Part shown: one piece after another, positions 1-5,477 of the stretch
Numbering within the stretch: position 1 is the first letter of the stretch
How the letters are laid out: each line of letters begins with the position of its first letter
Assembly (NCBI GenBank): GCA_947372365.1
Contig: CANBTK010000107.1
Coordinates: 1 to 6,811, forward strand
Length of the DNA: 6,811 nucleotides
Source: Flavipsychrobacter stenotrophus
Lineage (GTDB): Bacteria; Bacteroidota; Bacteroidia; Chitinophagales; Chitinophagaceae
Direction: 5' to 3'
Notes under the pieces: generated by a model
What the model was told of the DNA's origin: nothing
Databases searched by the model: none
The model's input: only the letters and a program-made list of their open reading frames with translations
Made by a program: the position numbers and the translations under genes

Positions 1-355
1 TAGTGCCGTCCACATCCTCTACTTCCACAGTATCAGGCGGTACAACGTCTATTATTTCCTGCACCGCTTTGCGGCTCAGCGGGTAGGTGAATTTGGTATC
101 AACAGTGGAGTATGCTATCAGCTTGCCCGCCAATAGGGCCTTGAACATAATCTGTGCCAGCGTAAATTCATCAACCTCGCTCCTGAGTTTGGGCTTAGGT
201 GGCTTTAAGGAATCGCCTAAAGTAATAACCCGCGAAACCCGTTTTGTCCAGATGTCCAGCATCCCTTCTGTTCCCCTTGGCTTACTTTGCCCAAATGAAA
301 TAGTACTCACAAACAGCGCAATGGCTGCGCTACAAATTACTATACTTCCCCTCAT
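1..355 (-). CDS. GldN-like type IX secretion/gliding protein, N-terminal part
   Basis: This gene starts at ATG 355 and runs off the left edge, leaving 118 codons. Residues 1-22 form a signal peptide (MRGSIVICSA, hydrophobic, then a cut near SFGQ), so the product is exported to the periplasm. From about residue 35 it follows the GldN/PorN pattern: W-T-K-R-V-S-R-V-I, then a segment ending AGKLIAYST, then TKFTYPLSRKAV. This parallels the family's 'KRIWRVIDxREKMN ... GxITAYS xxDKFTxPLT' as I remember it. GldN is the periplasmic partner of GldK in the ring of the T9SS motor/translocon. This copy differs from the usual form: the stretch before the KR-x-x-R motif is short (about 36 residues) and the 'IDxREK' core is degenerate (ITLGDS). 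It also has its own upstream gap and is not preceded by gldM. I infer a divergent paralog. The assignment rests on remembered family motifs and half a protein. Confidence 0.62.
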   Translation of the reverse strand, partial: MRGSIVICSAAIALFVSTISFGQSKPRGTEGMLDIWTKRVSRVITLGDSLKPPKPKLRSEVDEFTLAQIMFKALLAGKLIAYSTVDTKFTYPLSRKAVQEIIDVVPPDTVEVEDVDGT

Positions 356-369
356 GTGATACCTTTTAA

Positions 370-398
370 CTAATGTACAACAATTTTCGCTTTTCAAA
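370..398 (-). promoter_or_regulatory. Candidate promoter of the GldN-like gene
   Basis: Read on the minus strand there is TTTG (398-395), a 17-base spacer, and TACATTAG (377-370). This is one mismatch from the Bacteroidota -33/-7 consensus TTTG / TAnnTTTG. The -7 box lies 14 bases before the ATG at 355. A weak purine stretch, AAAAGG, sits 6 bases before that ATG. Confidence 0.45.
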
Positions 399-507
399 AG
401 GAATTGGCTGGAATTTTTCTATAGGCTTATCGTGCATAAACAGCATTACCTAAAGCAGGCTATAATTAATGGTTTAGGCGCTATGCCATTGATTTAAGGA
501 GATAAAA

Positions 508-530
508 GTTTCACGCGAAGGCGCAAAGCC
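508..530. repeat. GCGCAAAG-type intergenic repeat remnant
   Basis: The stretch contains TTTCACGCGAAGGCGCAAAG. It resembles the short 'TTTCACGCAAAGACGCAAAG' elements that I recall recurring between genes in many Bacteroidota chromosomes. Only about two units of the CGC(A/G)AAG motif are present, so this would be a degenerate copy. The rest of the 356-617 gap shows no coding potential that I can support on either strand. Confidence 0.35.
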
Positions 531-583
531 ATGCAGTTTTAGAGTTTTGGCAAGTAATTAGCATCGCAATACATCCTCGTGCC

Positions 584-605
584 AACAGGCCGTATAGTGC
601 CTGTT
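584..605 (-). terminator. Weak stem-loop after the peroxidase gene
   Basis: A perfect 7-bp inverted repeat (AACAGGC / GCCTGTT, 8-base loop) lies 12 bases past the stop codon of the di-haem peroxidase. There is no T-run after it on the minus strand, so it is at best a weak or factor-assisted terminator or an mRNA 3' end stabiliser. Confidence 0.3.
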
Positions 606-617
606 TATTTGCGTTGG

Positions 618-1598
618 TTACTTTATTTTGCTGGCATACCTGTCATCGGTAAGCGAAACCAAAAAGGCTTCCAGGTCGGCTTTTTCCTGTGCAGTAAGGT
701 TAAGCGGTTTCGTAAGGGTGGTGTCCATGTTTATAGGGTTGGCAACAGTTTTGTACGGGTCGCTGTAATATTCTATTACTTCTTTCAGTGTTTTAAACAT
801 GCCGTTGTGCATATAAGGGCCTGTCACGGCAACATTGCGCAGCCCCGGTACTTTGAATTTGCCCAGGTCTTTTATGTTTTTCGAGATGGCGTAGCGGCCA
901 GAGTCATTGTATTTCTTGCCATCAAACAGGCCTATATTCCTGAATTCATCGCCGGTAAAGTCGGGCGAAAAGTGGCATTCAAAACATTTTGCCCTTACCA
1001 GGAACAATTCCCTGCCACGCAATGCAGCGGCGCTTATCAGGGTAGTATCGTCTTTTTCCATGTAACGGTCGTAAGGCGTTTTGGAGGTTTCCAGCGTTTT
1101 TTCAAAGGCTGCAATTGCAGCTTCAAGGTAATGTTCTGTAGGTGGGTTAAAACAAATCTTGTTAAACCATGCAACATACTGCTTGTCGCTGTTCAGGCGT
1201 TTCACAACGTCCCCTATTGGGGTATTCATTTCATTTTTGTCTTCTATGGGGAATTTAACCTGCTCTTCCAGGCTACCTGCCCTGCCATCATAAAACAGGT
1301 AGGGCCTGTCGGCAAGGTTGGCACAAGACGGGGCGTTGCGCTTGCCCAATTTATTGCCCACGCCCTTGCTAAAAGCTACCGTATCGGCAAAGGCGTATTC
1401 GGGTATATGGCAGGATGCGCAACTGCGCGAACCATCGGCCGACAATTTTTTTTCAAAGAACAGTACCTCGCCCAGTTGCGCCAGTGTTTTGGGCTCGCCC
1501 TTAAACGAATACTTAATAGGGCCCGGCTTTACGGGCAGGAATGAATAGCAAAGTACAACAGCTAACAAAAAAATACCAATTATGGACAGTTTCTTCAT
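618..1598 (-). CDS. Di-haem cytochrome c peroxidase, MauG/CcpA family
   Basis: This 326-residue exported protein has an N-terminal hydrophobic signal or anchor (residues 1-20, MKKLSIIGIFLLAVVL). It has two c-type haem sites, CASCH (Cys60, Cys63, His64) and CFECH (Cys205, Cys208, His209), one per domain as in bacterial cytochrome c peroxidases. Other family blocks are RNAPS (about 87-91), YDGRAGSLEEQ (103-113) and VPGLRNVAVTGPYMHNG (250-266). Characterised members reduce H2O2 to water with electrons from small cytochromes, or carry out MauG-type protein oxidation. Counting from HNG, the position of the Met ligand of the high-potential haem in classical peroxidases is Tyr278, as in MauG. The Trp common before DGRA is Tyr103. 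Both points come from remembered alignments. The ATG at 1598 is chosen over an in-frame TTG six codons upstream because it gives a clean signal peptide. The gene starts 45 bases after the stop of the secreted protein at 1644, so the two may be cotranscribed. The true substrate is unknown. Confidence 0.9.
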   Translation of the reverse strand: MKKLSIIGIFLLAVVLCYSFLPVKPGPIKYSFKGEPKTLAQLGEVLFFEKKLSADGSRSCASCHIPEYAFADTVAFSKGVGNKLGKRNAPSCANLADRPYLFYDGRAGSLEEQVKFPIEDKNEMNTPIGDVVKRLNSDKQYVAWFNKICFNPPTEHYLEAAIAAFEKTLETSKTPYDRYMEKDDTTLISAAALRGRELFLVRAKCFECHFSPDFTGDEFRNIGLFDGKKYNDSGRYAISKNIKDLGKFKVPGLRNVAVTGPYMHNGMFKTLKEVIEYYSDPYKTVANPINMDTTLTKPLNLTAQEKADLEAFLVSLTDDRYASKIK

Positions 1599-1603
1599 TG
1601 CTG

Positions 1604-1611
1604 CAAAAATA
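1604..1611 (-). promoter_or_regulatory. TAnnTTTG box abutting the peroxidase start
   Basis: On the minus strand TATTTTTG ends 5 bases before the ATG at 1598. It fits the Bacteroidota -7 element exactly, but no TTG is found at the -33 distance. If it is used, transcription would start at about the initiation codon (leaderless). It may equally be chance in an AT-rich spacer. Confidence 0.3.
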
Positions 1612-1643
1612 GGCAAAGAATTAGAATAGGGTGGTGATTAAAG

Positions 1644-2027
1644 TCACGCTTTTGCCTTTATCACCAACACCCGCGATATGAACATATAATGCTCACCTTT
1701 TACTTTAATAGCATAGGGTCCGTCATTCACACCTGCTGGTAGCTTTACTTTTATAGAAAGGTATATATAAGGGTCAGAGCTATTTTCAAGCTTGTGGTAA
1801 ACAACCTGCCCCAAGCCGTCAGTTACTTCAATATCCAGCTGGGCAGACAGCAGGAAGCCAGTGACCAGGAATTCGCCGTTGTTGCTTTGTACGGGGGAAA
1901 CACGCACTACATCATTACCGCCCCTTGTTATGTCTTTAACTTTTAGCCAGGATGGCTCTGATGCAGCAGTTTGCGCTTTTACGCTTAAACAGCTTAATAT
2001 AAACAGGGATACCAATATTGTTTTCAT
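1644..2027 (-). CDS. Short secreted beta-sandwich protein, T9SS sorting-domain-like
   Basis: I do not recognise a named family for the whole protein. It is 127 residues from ATG 2027. Residues 1-19 are a signal peptide (MKTILVSLFILSCLSVKAQ, cut near KAQ), leaving about 108 mature residues with alternating hydrophobic beta strands. The second half (about 58-125) reads like a T9SS C-terminal sorting domain. It has a strand with D-I-E-V-T-D, the turn GLGQVVY, a strand rich in I/L/V, LPAGVNDGPYAIKVKG, and a last strand RVLVIKAKA. Those domains normally sit behind a large cargo, while here there is only a short segment (WLKVKDITRGGNDVVRV) in front. The start at 2027 is preferred over 2078 because the longer version puts 17 non-signal residues ahead of the signal peptide and crosses the candidate promoter box. 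It could instead be an unrelated small immunoglobulin-like envelope protein. The gene lies 45 bases upstream of the peroxidase on the same strand. Confidence 0.7.
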   Translation of the reverse strand: MKTILVSLFILSCLSVKAQTAASEPSWLKVKDITRGGNDVVRVSPVQSNNGEFLVTGFLLSAQLDIEVTDGLGQVVYHKLENSSDPYIYLSIKVKLPAGVNDGPYAIKVKGEHYMFISRVLVIKAKA

Positions 2028-2051
2028 GCGGTATTTTTGAGGTGCAGGTGG

Positions 2052-2059
2052 CAAAGGTA
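2052..2059 (-). promoter_or_regulatory. Candidate -7 promoter box for the 1644-2027 gene
   Basis: TACCTTTG on the minus strand is a full match to the Bacteroidota -7 element. It lies 24 bases before ATG 2027, in the 81-base gap after the membrane protein gene. No TTG occurs 17-23 bases upstream, so the promoter would lack a standard -33 box. It could drive the secreted protein and the peroxidase together. Confidence 0.4.
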
Positions 2060-2108
2060 AAGAAACGGCAAGTTTCATTTATGCATGTAAAGTGGATGAT
2101 TCCGCTGC

Positions 2109-2492
2109 TTACCGCTTGGCACGGCTCAGCGCCCCCATCCAGAACAACATAGAAATAGCAAGGTGCCAGCCTATGCCCGGCTGCCACCACCAGCGGCAGG
2201 CTATGATTTTCCAGCCCATATGGGCAATTTCGCGGGTTACAGTGAATTTGTAACTGGCCAAAGAGAACAAGAATACCCAGAACTCAAAAAAAGCAGCAAT
2301 CACGCAGCTCACGAATGTGAATACTGATGTGAAGAAAACAAACGGCGTTTTCAGGAATGTTTCCAGGAAGCCTGCTTCAGTAATAGGCCCAATAAAGGGC
2401 TGCCCGGTTTGTGCTTGCCCCAACCCGGTTCCGGGAAAAATGCAAATGCCTGAAAGCATGATTGCGAAAGTAAATACCAGTGTTTTTTTCAT
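2109..2492 (-). CDS. Small membrane protein of unknown function, Trp-rich loop
   Basis: I do not recognise a family. The 127-residue product has an N-terminal signal-like segment (residues 1-26, MKKTLVFTFAIMLSGICIFP, then GLGQA). A long hydrophobic, Phe-rich stretch follows (about 50-80, PFVFFTSVFTFVSCVIAAFFEFWVF), which could be one long or two short membrane passes. The last hydrophobic segment (about 109-122, WHLAISMLFWMGAL) ends in a basic tail (SRAKR). Between them lies a loop with three consecutive Trp (CRWWWQPGIGWH, about 99-110). The start ATG 2492 is the only one giving the signal segment, and the reading frame is open for its full length. No RBS or clear promoter is visible in the AT-rich DNA upstream. 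It precedes the secreted protein and peroxidase genes on the same strand, so a shared envelope role is possible but unproven. It is real with fair probability because of the MKK start and membrane pattern. Confidence 0.6.
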   Translation of the reverse strand: MKKTLVFTFAIMLSGICIFPGTGLGQAQTGQPFIGPITEAGFLETFLKTPFVFFTSVFTFVSCVIAAFFEFWVFLFSLASYKFTVTREIAHMGWKIIACRWWWQPGIGWHLAISMLFWMGALSRAKR

Positions 2493-2624
2493 CTGTTGCT
2501 ACTTTTTTTCAGTCTGTTTAGATTAAATATTTTTATAGTAAAACTATGTAAATATTGTTGTATTTTTTATTGTTTTACTGAAAAATATTCCCGTACCATG
2601 AATAATAGCTGCATAAAAATGGCA

Positions 2625-2668
2625 AAGCACCAGTTTAAGTGCCCCATCGGGCATTTAAACTGGTGCTT
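2625..2668 (-). terminator. Near-perfect 20-bp stem-loop, probable terminator
   Basis: Arms 2625-2644 and 2649-2668 pair over all 20 positions, with 19 Watson-Crick pairs and one G-T wobble, around a 4-base loop (CATC on plus). The arms begin AAGCACCAGTTTAA on the plus strand. On the minus strand the stem is followed by TGCCATTTTTATG, an imperfect U-tract, and lies 16 bases after the stop of the 31-codon ORF. The strand call is therefore minus. No T-run follows on the plus strand. The stem is longer and more regular than most intrinsic terminators, so a transcript-processing or repeat-derived role is also possible. Confidence 0.5.
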
Positions 2669-2684
2669 CTGTAAAAAACGGGGT

Positions 2685-2780
2685 TTAACCTTTGGCAAGC
2701 GCAATAAAAGCACCAACTAATAAACTAGCGAGCAGGGAGAGCGATAATGCGTAGGTTAACACGGTGAAGGCCTTTTGCAT
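2685..2780 (-). CDS. Possible 31-residue single-pass membrane peptide
   Basis: From ATG 2780 the frame encodes 31 residues. It has a short polar start (MQKAFT), one hydrophobic segment of about 20 residues (VLTYALSLSLLASLLVGAFI) and a small basic end (ALAKG), then TAA. That is the layout of a small membrane protein. The frame is open upstream to an ATG at 2915, but those extra residues (Cys/Phe/Pro-rich, no pattern) look non-coding, so the short form is preferred. A strong hairpin begins 16 bases after the stop, as expected for a short transcription unit. There is no Shine-Dalgarno sequence and no matching -7 box upstream, so the gene call is tentative and no function can be given. Confidence 0.33.
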   Translation of the reverse strand: MQKAFTVLTYALSLSLLASLLVGAFIALAKG

Positions 2781-3007
2781 GGTGGGTAGGTTTATAAGAA
2801 ACACCCTGAATGGGTACTTCATTATAATAGACGAAAAAAAGCAGTAGAATGTTGGGTAGCCGGGCATTATTTTCTTGAAATAGGTGCAATTAGCACTGGC
2901 AAGCGGTTTTTGCATGTGCTGCTGGAAAACGTTTATTAACCCTTGATTGATGGCGCGGCGAACGGGCCATATATTGCCAGGGGTTATTAGATTGGTGTTT
3001 TTTTTAT

Positions 3008-3015
3008 TAAATTTG
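3008..3015 (+). promoter_or_regulatory. Candidate -7 promoter box of the esterase gene
   Basis: TAAATTTG fully matches the Bacteroidota -7 element and ends 8 bases before ATG 3024. The expected -33 TTG is absent at 17-23 bases upstream; the nearest TTG (2992-2994) is only 13 bases away. A T-run (2998-3005) occupies the spacer. The mRNA leader would be only a few bases. Confidence 0.38.
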
Positions 3016-3023
3016 GTAAGCCC

Positions 3024-4277
3024 ATGAAAAAACTCCTTCCCTTCTTGTCTGTCCTATTTCTTATTGGCTGCAAAGGCAGGCAGCAGCAGCCAGTTATACA
3101 TGAAGGAAAAGGGCAGGCCTCCAATGCCATTGAGATAGGTTTTGTTGATAGTATATATTCGGGTATCCTGCACCAGCAGCGTAAAATCTGGGTGTATATC
3201 CCTAATAGTTTCAGTTATTCGGTGTTCAGGGGGCAGCAGCAATACCCAGTTGTTTACCTGCTTGATGGCGATGCTCATTTTCATTCTTTTACAGGCATAA
3301 TGGAACACCTGAGCGAGCAGAATGGCAATATGGTTTGCCCTGATATGATAGTGGTGGGCATACTCAATACTAACCGCACCCGCGACCTTACGCCAACGCA
3401 AGACACGGCCGCCTACCACCAATCGGGCGGGGGCGAGGCTTTTAGCGCATTTGTAGAAAAAGAGCTCATACCCCATATTGATTCGCTATACCATCCTGCG
3501 CCATTCCGGCTGCTGGTGGGTCATTCTTATGGTGGCCTTACCGTAATAAATACGTTGCTGCACCACGCTGCGCCGTTTAATGCGTTTGTAGCTATAGACC
3601 CCAGTTTGTCGTGGCATAATAATGTGCTGCTGAAGCAGGCAGATACTTTACTTGCCGCCACTGATTTTCAACAAAAACTACTGTTTGTTGGTATCGCTAA
3701 CACTATGGCTGCAGACATGACACTCAAGCGTGTGCAGCAGGAAAAATCGCCCGAAAACAGGCATATCCGCTCCATCCTCAATTTCATCAGCTACCTGAAG
3801 CGGAAGCCCACTGGCACGCTGAGGTGGGACTATAACTATTACGAAGATGAAGACCACTATTCCGTGCCTGTAAGGGCTGAATACGATGCGCTGCATTTTA
3901 TATTCCGCGACTATGCCTTCACTGCCTATACCGAGCTATTTGATAGTACTATCAGTACCGATTCTGCGTTGCAATTGGTTAATGCGCACTTCAGCTATGT
4001 TTCCCAAAAACTAGGCTTTAAGATGCTGCCTTCGGAGCATTTCATTAATGCCGTAGGGTATATGTTCCTTAATGACGGCTTAAAGGACAGGGCCCGGGCT
4101 TTCTTCCAGATGAATATTGACAATTACCCGCAAAGCAGCAATGCATACGATTGCATGGGCGACTTTTGCGCCGTACAAAAAGACAGCGCAAAGGCATTGG
4201 AATACTACAAGAAAGCAGTATCATTTACCGATAATGGCACTACACGGAAGAAGATGAGCCGCATTTTAAGGAAATAG
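3024..4277 (+). CDS. Lipoprotein alpha/beta-hydrolase (esterase family) with C-terminal TPR
   Basis: The 417-residue protein starts MKKLLPFLSVLFLIGC. Its lipobox LIGC makes Cys16 the likely lipidated residue, so it is an outer- or inner-membrane-anchored lipoprotein. Residues about 40-300 form an esterase D/Fes-type alpha/beta-hydrolase (COG2819, Pfam Esterase). The visible blocks are KIWVYIP (54-60), YPVVYLLDGD (74-83), MIVVGILNTNRTRDLTPT (108-125), the nucleophile elbow GHSYGG (166-171, Ser168) and DHYSVP (277-282), where His278 is the likely catalytic His. The acid residue is not obvious. Residues about 340-410 form a TPR-like helical tail (AVGYMFLNDGLKDRARAFF; NAYDCMGDFCAVQKDSAKALEYYKKAV). 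The family hydrolyses esters, including siderophore and acyl esters, but the substrate here is unknown. The gene stands alone on the plus strand and converges on the dioxygenase with a 52-base gap containing no strong terminator hairpin. The family is clear; the precise function is not. Confidence 0.9.
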   Translation: MKKLLPFLSVLFLIGCKGRQQQPVIHEGKGQASNAIEIGFVDSIYSGILHQQRKIWVYIPNSFSYSVFRGQQQYPVVYLLDGDAHFHSFTGIMEHLSEQNGNMVCPDMIVVGILNTNRTRDLTPTQDTAAYHQSGGGEAFSAFVEKELIPHIDSLYHPAPFRLLVGHSYGGLTVINTLLHHAAPFNAFVAIDPSLSWHNNVLLKQADTLLAATDFQQKLLFVGIANTMAADMTLKRVQQEKSPENRHIRSILNFISYLKRKPTGTLRWDYNYYEDEDHYSVPVRAEYDALHFIFRDYAFTAYTELFDSTISTDSALQLVNAHFSYVSQKLGFKMLPSEHFINAVGYMFLNDGLKDRARAFFQMNIDNYPQSSNAYDCMGDFCAVQKDSAKALEYYKKAVSFTDNGTTRKKMSRILRK

Positions 4278-4329
4278 GCAAGGCTACTGGAAAGCCATCC
4301 CGGTATTCTATAAAACTGTTGCTAACCAC

Positions 4330-5361
4330 CTACATCTTATAACTCAAATCATTAACCAGCGTTTCAGGCAATGCAGGCAGCAGGTGGCGGGGCAATAAGA
4401 AAGACGTAAGCTCTGCCAGTTCTTTAAAAATATAGTGCGAATCGGCCGCGCCACGCAGGTAGGCTGCGCCCGTGCTGCCGCCCGTGCCTACACGCTTGCC
4501 TATAGTGCGCTGCACCATATGAATGTGCCTGTGCCGCCACATGGAAAGCTGTTCGTCAACTTCCAGCAGGGTATTGAGCAGGTTATAAGGCAGCTGCAGC
4601 AGCGGGAAATCCCTGTACAGCATTATAAAGAGTGCGTTGCGGCTGGCATCTGCTGTAAATGAGCGCCCTTCGGGGTATGCTGCATCATTGGTGAACAGCG
4701 AATCGAATAATTCCAGGTTCTGCCCTTCGCCTTCCCTAAGGCTGTTTTTATATGCTTCGCGGTAGTGTTGCCAGAAGGCGCCGCCTGATTGCTCCCAGTA
4801 AGCCGCATTTTTTACAAAAGGCATGCGTTCCAGCCACTGGTTAATGAGCACCAGCAACGATTGTTCGCTTTCTGCGCTTTTTACCCTTTCCACATCGGCA
4901 GGGGTAAGCTGGGAGAGGTAGTATTCTTTGCCATGGCGCTGCCCGTATTGCAGGCCAAGCGTGGCTTCTATCATTTTGAACTGTATGCTCTGGAAGCCTG
5001 ATGCCGGGCGCAGTAAATCCCTGAAGTCAAGGAAATCAAGCGGTGTCATGGTTTCAAGTATGCCCATCTGCATTACTGCAACTTCCAGTATGGTGCAAAC
5101 CCTTTGCAGCCTGTGCAGGCTGTTATAAATATCAGGCGAGCTGTTTTCTATATTCTGCTGTTTAAAGATATTGCGCACAATGCCCAGTTCATGCAGTATC
5201 TGCTTAAACCAAAGCTCGTAGGCCTGGTGTATAACTATAAACAGCATCTCGTCATCGGCCCTTATGCCTTCTTTGTCGCTTTCAGGGTCTTGCGCGTTAA
5301 GGATTTTATCCAGTTGCAGGTACTCGCTATAATATACAGGCTTGCGGTTATTCATATCCAT
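4330..5361 (-). CDS. kynA: Tryptophan 2,3-dioxygenase
   Basis: TDO is a cytosolic haem enzyme that opens the indole ring of L-tryptophan with O2 to give N-formylkynurenine, the first step of the kynurenine route. The family signatures are all present over 343 residues. DEMLFIVIHQAYELWFKQ (37-54) carries His45, which matches the active-site His of bacterial TDO. DFRDLLRPASGFQSIQFK (112-129) carries Arg114, which matches the substrate-carboxylate Arg. MWRHRH (274-279) holds the expected proximal haem ligand His279, followed by IGKRVGTGGSTGAAYL (287-302), the substrate-binding GTGG loop. Nothing catalytic is missing. The start at 5361 (or the ATG two codons later at 5355) is preferred over 5409, because the 16 residues added there are not family-like and would be encoded across the palindrome at 5382-5397. 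The rest of the kynurenine pathway is not in the window. The gene lies 116 bases after the transporter on the same strand and probably has its own promoter. Confidence 0.97.
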   Translation of the reverse strand: MDMNNRKPVYYSEYLQLDKILNAQDPESDKEGIRADDEMLFIVIHQAYELWFKQILHELGIVRNIFKQQNIENSSPDIYNSLHRLQRVCTILEVAVMQMGILETMTPLDFLDFRDLLRPASGFQSIQFKMIEATLGLQYGQRHGKEYYLSQLTPADVERVKSAESEQSLLVLINQWLERMPFVKNAAYWEQSGGAFWQHYREAYKNSLREGEGQNLELFDSLFTNDAAYPEGRSFTADASRNALFIMLYRDFPLLQLPYNLLNTLLEVDEQLSMWRHRHIHMVQRTIGKRVGTGGSTGAAYLRGAADSHYIFKELAELTSFLLPRHLLPALPETLVNDLSYKM

Positions 5362-5366
5362 GGGGC

Positions 5367-5374
5367 CAAAAATA
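5367..5374 (-). promoter_or_regulatory. Candidate -7 promoter box of kynA
   Basis: TATTTTTG on the minus strand matches TAnnTTTG and ends 5 bases before ATG 5361, 11 before ATG 5355. If it is the -7 element, the transcript starts at or within a few bases of the first ATG, favouring a leaderless mRNA or use of the second ATG. There is no TTG at the -33 distance; the palindrome at 5382-5397 occupies that space. Confidence 0.4.
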
Positions 5375-5381
5375 GAAACAA

Positions 5382-5397
5382 ATGAACAAAGGTTCAT
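5382..5397. promoter_or_regulatory. Palindrome at the kynA promoter, possible operator
   Basis: The sequence is ATGAAC-AAAG-GTTCAT, a perfect 6-bp inverted repeat around 4 bases. It sits where the -33 region and spacer of the kynA promoter would be, just upstream of the TATTTTTG box. That placement suits a dimeric regulator acting on kynA. No regulator gene is in the window and the palindrome is short, so the role is inferred. Confidence 0.35.
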
Positions 5398-5410
5398 GAG
5401 TTTAATCATA

Positions 5411-5427
5411 AACTATTTAAAGTAGTT
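5411..5427. promoter_or_regulatory. Second imperfect palindrome upstream of kynA
   Basis: AACTATTT-A-AAGTAGTT pairs over eight positions with one mismatch. It lies 14 bases upstream of the first palindrome in the transporter-kynA gap. It may be part of the same control region or simply AT-rich chance symmetry. Confidence 0.2.
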
Positions 5428-5477
5428 GGGGCTTTGGCTGAGAGTGGCCGTTTTCAGGCGTTAATTCCCCCGAAAAA

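Larger units (their letters stand above)
2493..3023. other. Intergenic region with stem-loop and small ORF
   Basis: This 531-base stretch lies between the minus-strand membrane protein gene and the plus-strand esterase. The left part (about 2500-2600) is very AT-rich and carries no TTG/TAnnTTTG pair that I can find for the membrane protein. The middle holds the 2625-2668 hairpin and the possible 31-codon gene 2685-2780. The right part (2781-3007) shows no convincing ORF, and an eight-T run (2998-3005) comes just before the esterase promoter box. I see no tRNA or known RNA gene signature. Confidence 0.5.

Noticed and set aside
579..1544. A 321-codon plus-strand ORF.
   Set aside because: It is antisense to the di-haem peroxidase, whose two CxxCH motifs and family blocks are unmistakable. 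The plus-strand product is rich in Phe, Arg and Cys with no domain pattern.
1599..1616. TTG start giving the peroxidase six extra residues.
   Set aside because: ATG 1598 begins a clean MKK signal peptide, and the TATTTTTG box lies within the added stretch.
2028..2078. Upstream ATG at 2078 for the short secreted protein.
   Set aside because: It would put 17 Pro-rich residues in front of a complete signal peptide and run over the TACCTTTG box.
2781..2915. Extension of the 31-residue peptide to 76 residues from ATG 2915.
   Set aside because: The extra part shows no signal, repeat or domain pattern and looks like intergenic DNA read in an open frame.
2493..3023. A structured RNA gene or riboswitch in the large intergenic gap.
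   Set aside because: Apart from the single hairpin I found no tRNA, 6S, SRP or known riboswitch core motif.
4278..4329. Possible bidirectional terminator between the convergent esterase and kynA genes.
   Set aside because: Only a 4-bp GGCT/AGCC pairing is visible and there are no T-runs, so it cannot be supported as a terminator.
5362..5409. Longer N-terminus of tryptophan 2,3-dioxygenase from 5409.
   Set aside because: The added residues do not resemble family N-termini and are encoded across the palindrome and promoter-like box.
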